From the NCBI GenBank assembly GCA_004557035.1, contig SFFB01000012.1, forward strand, positions 6,898 through 70,897: 64,000 nt of DNA, written 5' to 3'. The notes beneath the pieces are model-generated. The model was given only the letters and a program-made list of their open reading frames with translations, searched no databases and was not told the origin of the DNA. The DNA is from Bacteroidales bacterium (GTDB lineage Bacteria; Bacteroidota; Bacteroidia; Bacteroidales; Bacteroidaceae). A program made the position numbers and the translations under genes. Shown in pieces: positions 62,322 to 64,000 of this stretch (its first letter is position 1; each line of letters starts with the position of its first letter).

Positions 62322-64000
62322 TTATTTTACGAACACTTTCTCGCCGTTAGACTTCACGTAAACACCAGTGGTGAGATAAAGTACACGGCGACCATTGAGA
62401 TCGTAGAGTTTGGCGTCGTCAGTGTTGAGAATCTGAGTATTGTCGATACCGGTTGTGCTACCGAAATCGAAACGAACAACCGAGACACTGCCAGTGGCAT
62501 TGCCATAGTAGGCCTTGTTGGCGTTGAGTGTCAAATCTTCGGTGCTGTCTACTCTGTAGAAACCAATTCCGGAGTTGCCATTTTTCAACACATACACGGG
62601 AGCGCCTACATTCATTTTGCGTTTGCAAGTCGTTCCGGTCAAGGCGTTAGAGACAGGACTTGTGCCGGGGTTGTCGTAAGAGATGTTGAAGTTGAACTGA
62701 GTGGCTTCAGACAATGTGTTCTCGGCTACGAGGATAACGGGGGTATTGGCCGGAATGACATCACCGCTGATTTCTGCAAGTGAGATGGTGCTGGCATTGT
62801 CTTTGGCACCGTAGTAGGCTTTTACACCAGTTGCTTTCTCTACAGCCATCGGCAGGTTGAGCGTGGCGTAACCCACGGCAGAGATAGTAACAGGAATTGA
62901 TGTCACTTCTTTGATGTAGAAGAGGTTTCCATCGTCATATATGCTATTCGTCCAATAACCTATGTTTCTAGCCGCCGTGTTTGATGCACTATAGAATGAA
63001 TTTAAGTAACAATTCTGTCCGCTTATTCCAGTATCTTTCAAGCACCATTTGCCGGAAGGACCAGGGATGAAAAGATAATTCTTGCCATAAGTTTTGGTCT
63101 TGGTTGTTACAAGTTGTCCGCCATCCACATTGGCCAAATAGAAACCAGTATTGGCATTAGTAATATATGTGGTGTTATCATCGCCGGTTTCAAATTGCCA
63201 AAGCGAAGCGATATATTCGCTATTAGAGAATTCATTTGTTCCATCACGAACTTGAACTTTTCTCGAAAGCGCCTCATCAGAAACTTCGCCGTTTGCTTTT
63301 GCATAGGCAGAGACATTCGACACAACGGGAAAGCTGCCGTTCACCGCGCGGAGAGACAGAATCTGGTGGTATTTATTGCTTTTAACGATGTGATTAAATG
63401 ACATAATCTCAGCGAGATTTGCAGCATTCGTTGCAGTGATGGTGCCGAGAGCGTCAATTTCTGAGCTAAGAGAAGTGGTTAAGCCCACATAAGTGTCTGA
63501 TGCAGCAGTGGCGAGAAACGATTTAGCTTCATCAGCAACATCCTTAATGTATATACGTGAACCGTCATTAGTAGAACTGCTGGCATTTGTCCAGAAGCCA
63601 AGTTTACCGCTGACATGATTGCCCATATTGGCCTGAGCGTTACCCGGGTGCTGGATATTGAAACCATCACCATTCGTAGTCAAGCGGAAGTAAGATGTTG
63701 CACCTGTGCCTTCTGTCCATTCGGTAATGTCTGCCCCCCATGTACCCAAAGTTTGGTTGTTTGCGTCTGAAGCCCTCAGGAAGTAATTATCACTCATGCG
63801 TTGAATGGTAACCAACTCAGAACCGGCTACGCGTGAAATCTTGAAGCAACCACCTTTATCTTTTAGGAAGGAAGCAGAGAAATATCCATCAGTCCGGGTT
63901 TCATTGGCTTCATTTGTATAAATCAATTTGTTATTATTGACTTTAAGCAAACCATATTCTGTTGTGGGAAGTGTAGTCGTACAAGTAACGGAATATTCTG
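62322..64000 (-). CDS. Secreted or surface protein with Prevotella-type C-terminal region (5' end outside window)
   Basis: The frame is open to the right edge, so about 558 C-terminal residues are visible and the signal peptide is not. The visible N-terminal part has repeats with a ricin/lectin-like flavour (for example YFRLTTNGDGFNIQHPGNAQ, KSFLATAASDTYVG, LWQFETGDDNTTYITNANTG). A domain near the C-terminus (VGYATLNLPMAVEKATGVKA, then ISGDVIPANTPVILVAE) resembles the protein at 32650-33909. The end LYDLNGRRVLYLTTGVYVKS followed by NGEKVFVK is a sorting-like tail. Carbohydrate binding is possible but unproven. Confidence 0.72.
   Translation of the reverse strand, partial: EYSVTCTTTLPTTEYGLLKVNNNKLIYTNEANETRTDGYFSASFLKDKGGCFKISRVAGSELVTIQRMSDNYFLRASDANNQTLGTWGADITEWTEGTGATSYFRLTTNGDGFNIQHPGNAQANMGNHVSGKLGFWTNASSSTNDGSRIYIKDVADEAKSFLATAASDTYVGLTTSLSSEIDALGTITATNAANLAEIMSFNHIVKSNKYHQILSLRAVNGSFPVVSNVSAYAKANGEVSDEALSRKVQVRDGTNEFSNSEYIASLWQFETGDDNTTYITNANTGFYLANVDGGQLVTTKTKTYGKNYLFIPGPSGKWCLKDTGISGQNCYLNSFYSASNTAARNIGYWTNSIYDDGNLFYIKEVTSIPVTISAVGYATLNLPMAVEKATGVKAYYGAKDNASTISLAEISGDVIPANTPVILVAENTLSEATQFNFNISYDNPGTSPVSNALTGTTCKRKMNVGAPVYVLKNGNSGIGFYRVDSTEDLTLNANKAYYGNATGSVSVVRFDFGSTTGIDNTQILNTDDAKLYDLNGRRVLYLTTGVYVKSNGEKVFVK

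Noticed and set aside
1..64000. Genomic island, prophage or insertion sequence
   Set aside because: No integrase, transposase, phage or conjugation gene is seen, gene content is mostly housekeeping, and no clear shift in base composition was noticed by eye.

Overview
The window is ordinary chromosomal DNA from a member of the order Bacteroidales, most likely a relatively GC-rich Prevotella-like species. The evidence is: promoters with the Bacteroidetes -7 box TAnnTTTG, often with a -33 TTTG about 19-21 bases upstream; almost no Shine-Dalgarno sequences, with A/T-rich leaders before many start codons; a glycogen synthase of the eukaryote-like GT3 type; a Rho with a long inserted N-terminal segment; BatD-like, DUF4595, DUF3127 and FadL-like proteins; and a tmRNA whose tag ends YALAA. 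I saw no insertion sequence, prophage, plasmid gene or CRISPR array. Species assignment from sequence alone is tentative.

Layout. 1-2.3 kb: end of a LysM protein, a small secreted protein, ssrA (tmRNA) and trmD. 2.6-7.0 kb: glycogen operon glgA-glgP on the minus strand. 7.8-12.8 kb: a DUF4595 lipoprotein and menaquinone genes menF, menD, menB plus a small unknown gene. 12.8-20.1 kb: rpe, nrnA, aspS, nadE, a BatD-like protein and an aldo/keto reductase. 20.2-24.9 kb: valS and rho on the minus strand. 26-28 kb: an archaemetzincin-like lipoprotein and an anaerobic sulfatase-maturase-type radical SAM enzyme. 28-32 kb: asnS, an RGG-tailed pseudouridine synthase and purB on the minus strand. 32.6-34.1 kb: a secreted protein followed by a 59-residue peptide. 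34.7-45.8 kb: gyrA, two TPR proteins, an M3 peptidase, dCMP deaminase, S41 protease, 5-formyl-THF cyclo-ligase and a BadF-type kinase. 46-50.7 kb: hemW, a DUF3127 protein with an SSB-like tail, mtgA, a beta-flower protein, a DUF721/DciA-like protein and recF. 51-56.3 kb: a TPR membrane protein, ribH, tRNA-Tyr, thiD, fabD and a GH13 amylase. 56.7-64 kb: a putative DNA-binding protein, pyrF, a FadL-like outer-membrane protein, a low-complexity secreted protein, and a second secreted-protein/peptide pair running off the right edge.

Most genes are housekeeping. The unexplained structure is between genes, where several dispersed repeat families occur: (i) arrays of a CCTTATG core spaced exactly 21 bases, at five loci, usually next to a small hairpin and an A/T box; (ii) an inverted repeat GTGATTGAACG/CGTTCAATCAC at two loci; (iii) long palindromic REP-like elements bounded by GGCCGCTCA at three loci, one a mosaic of the other two; (iv) arms of 8-base tandem repeats at four loci, all between co-directional genes; (v) a promoter module shared by purB and the amylase gene, with a partial match at trmD; it is tandemly duplicated in front of the amylase.

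The best candidates for something undescribed are the 21-base phased arrays with their hairpin, and the family of roughly 60-residue peptides (ending LTxRK...WxSxLW) that sits 31-33 bases downstream of secreted proteins with a similar C-terminus at two separate loci.
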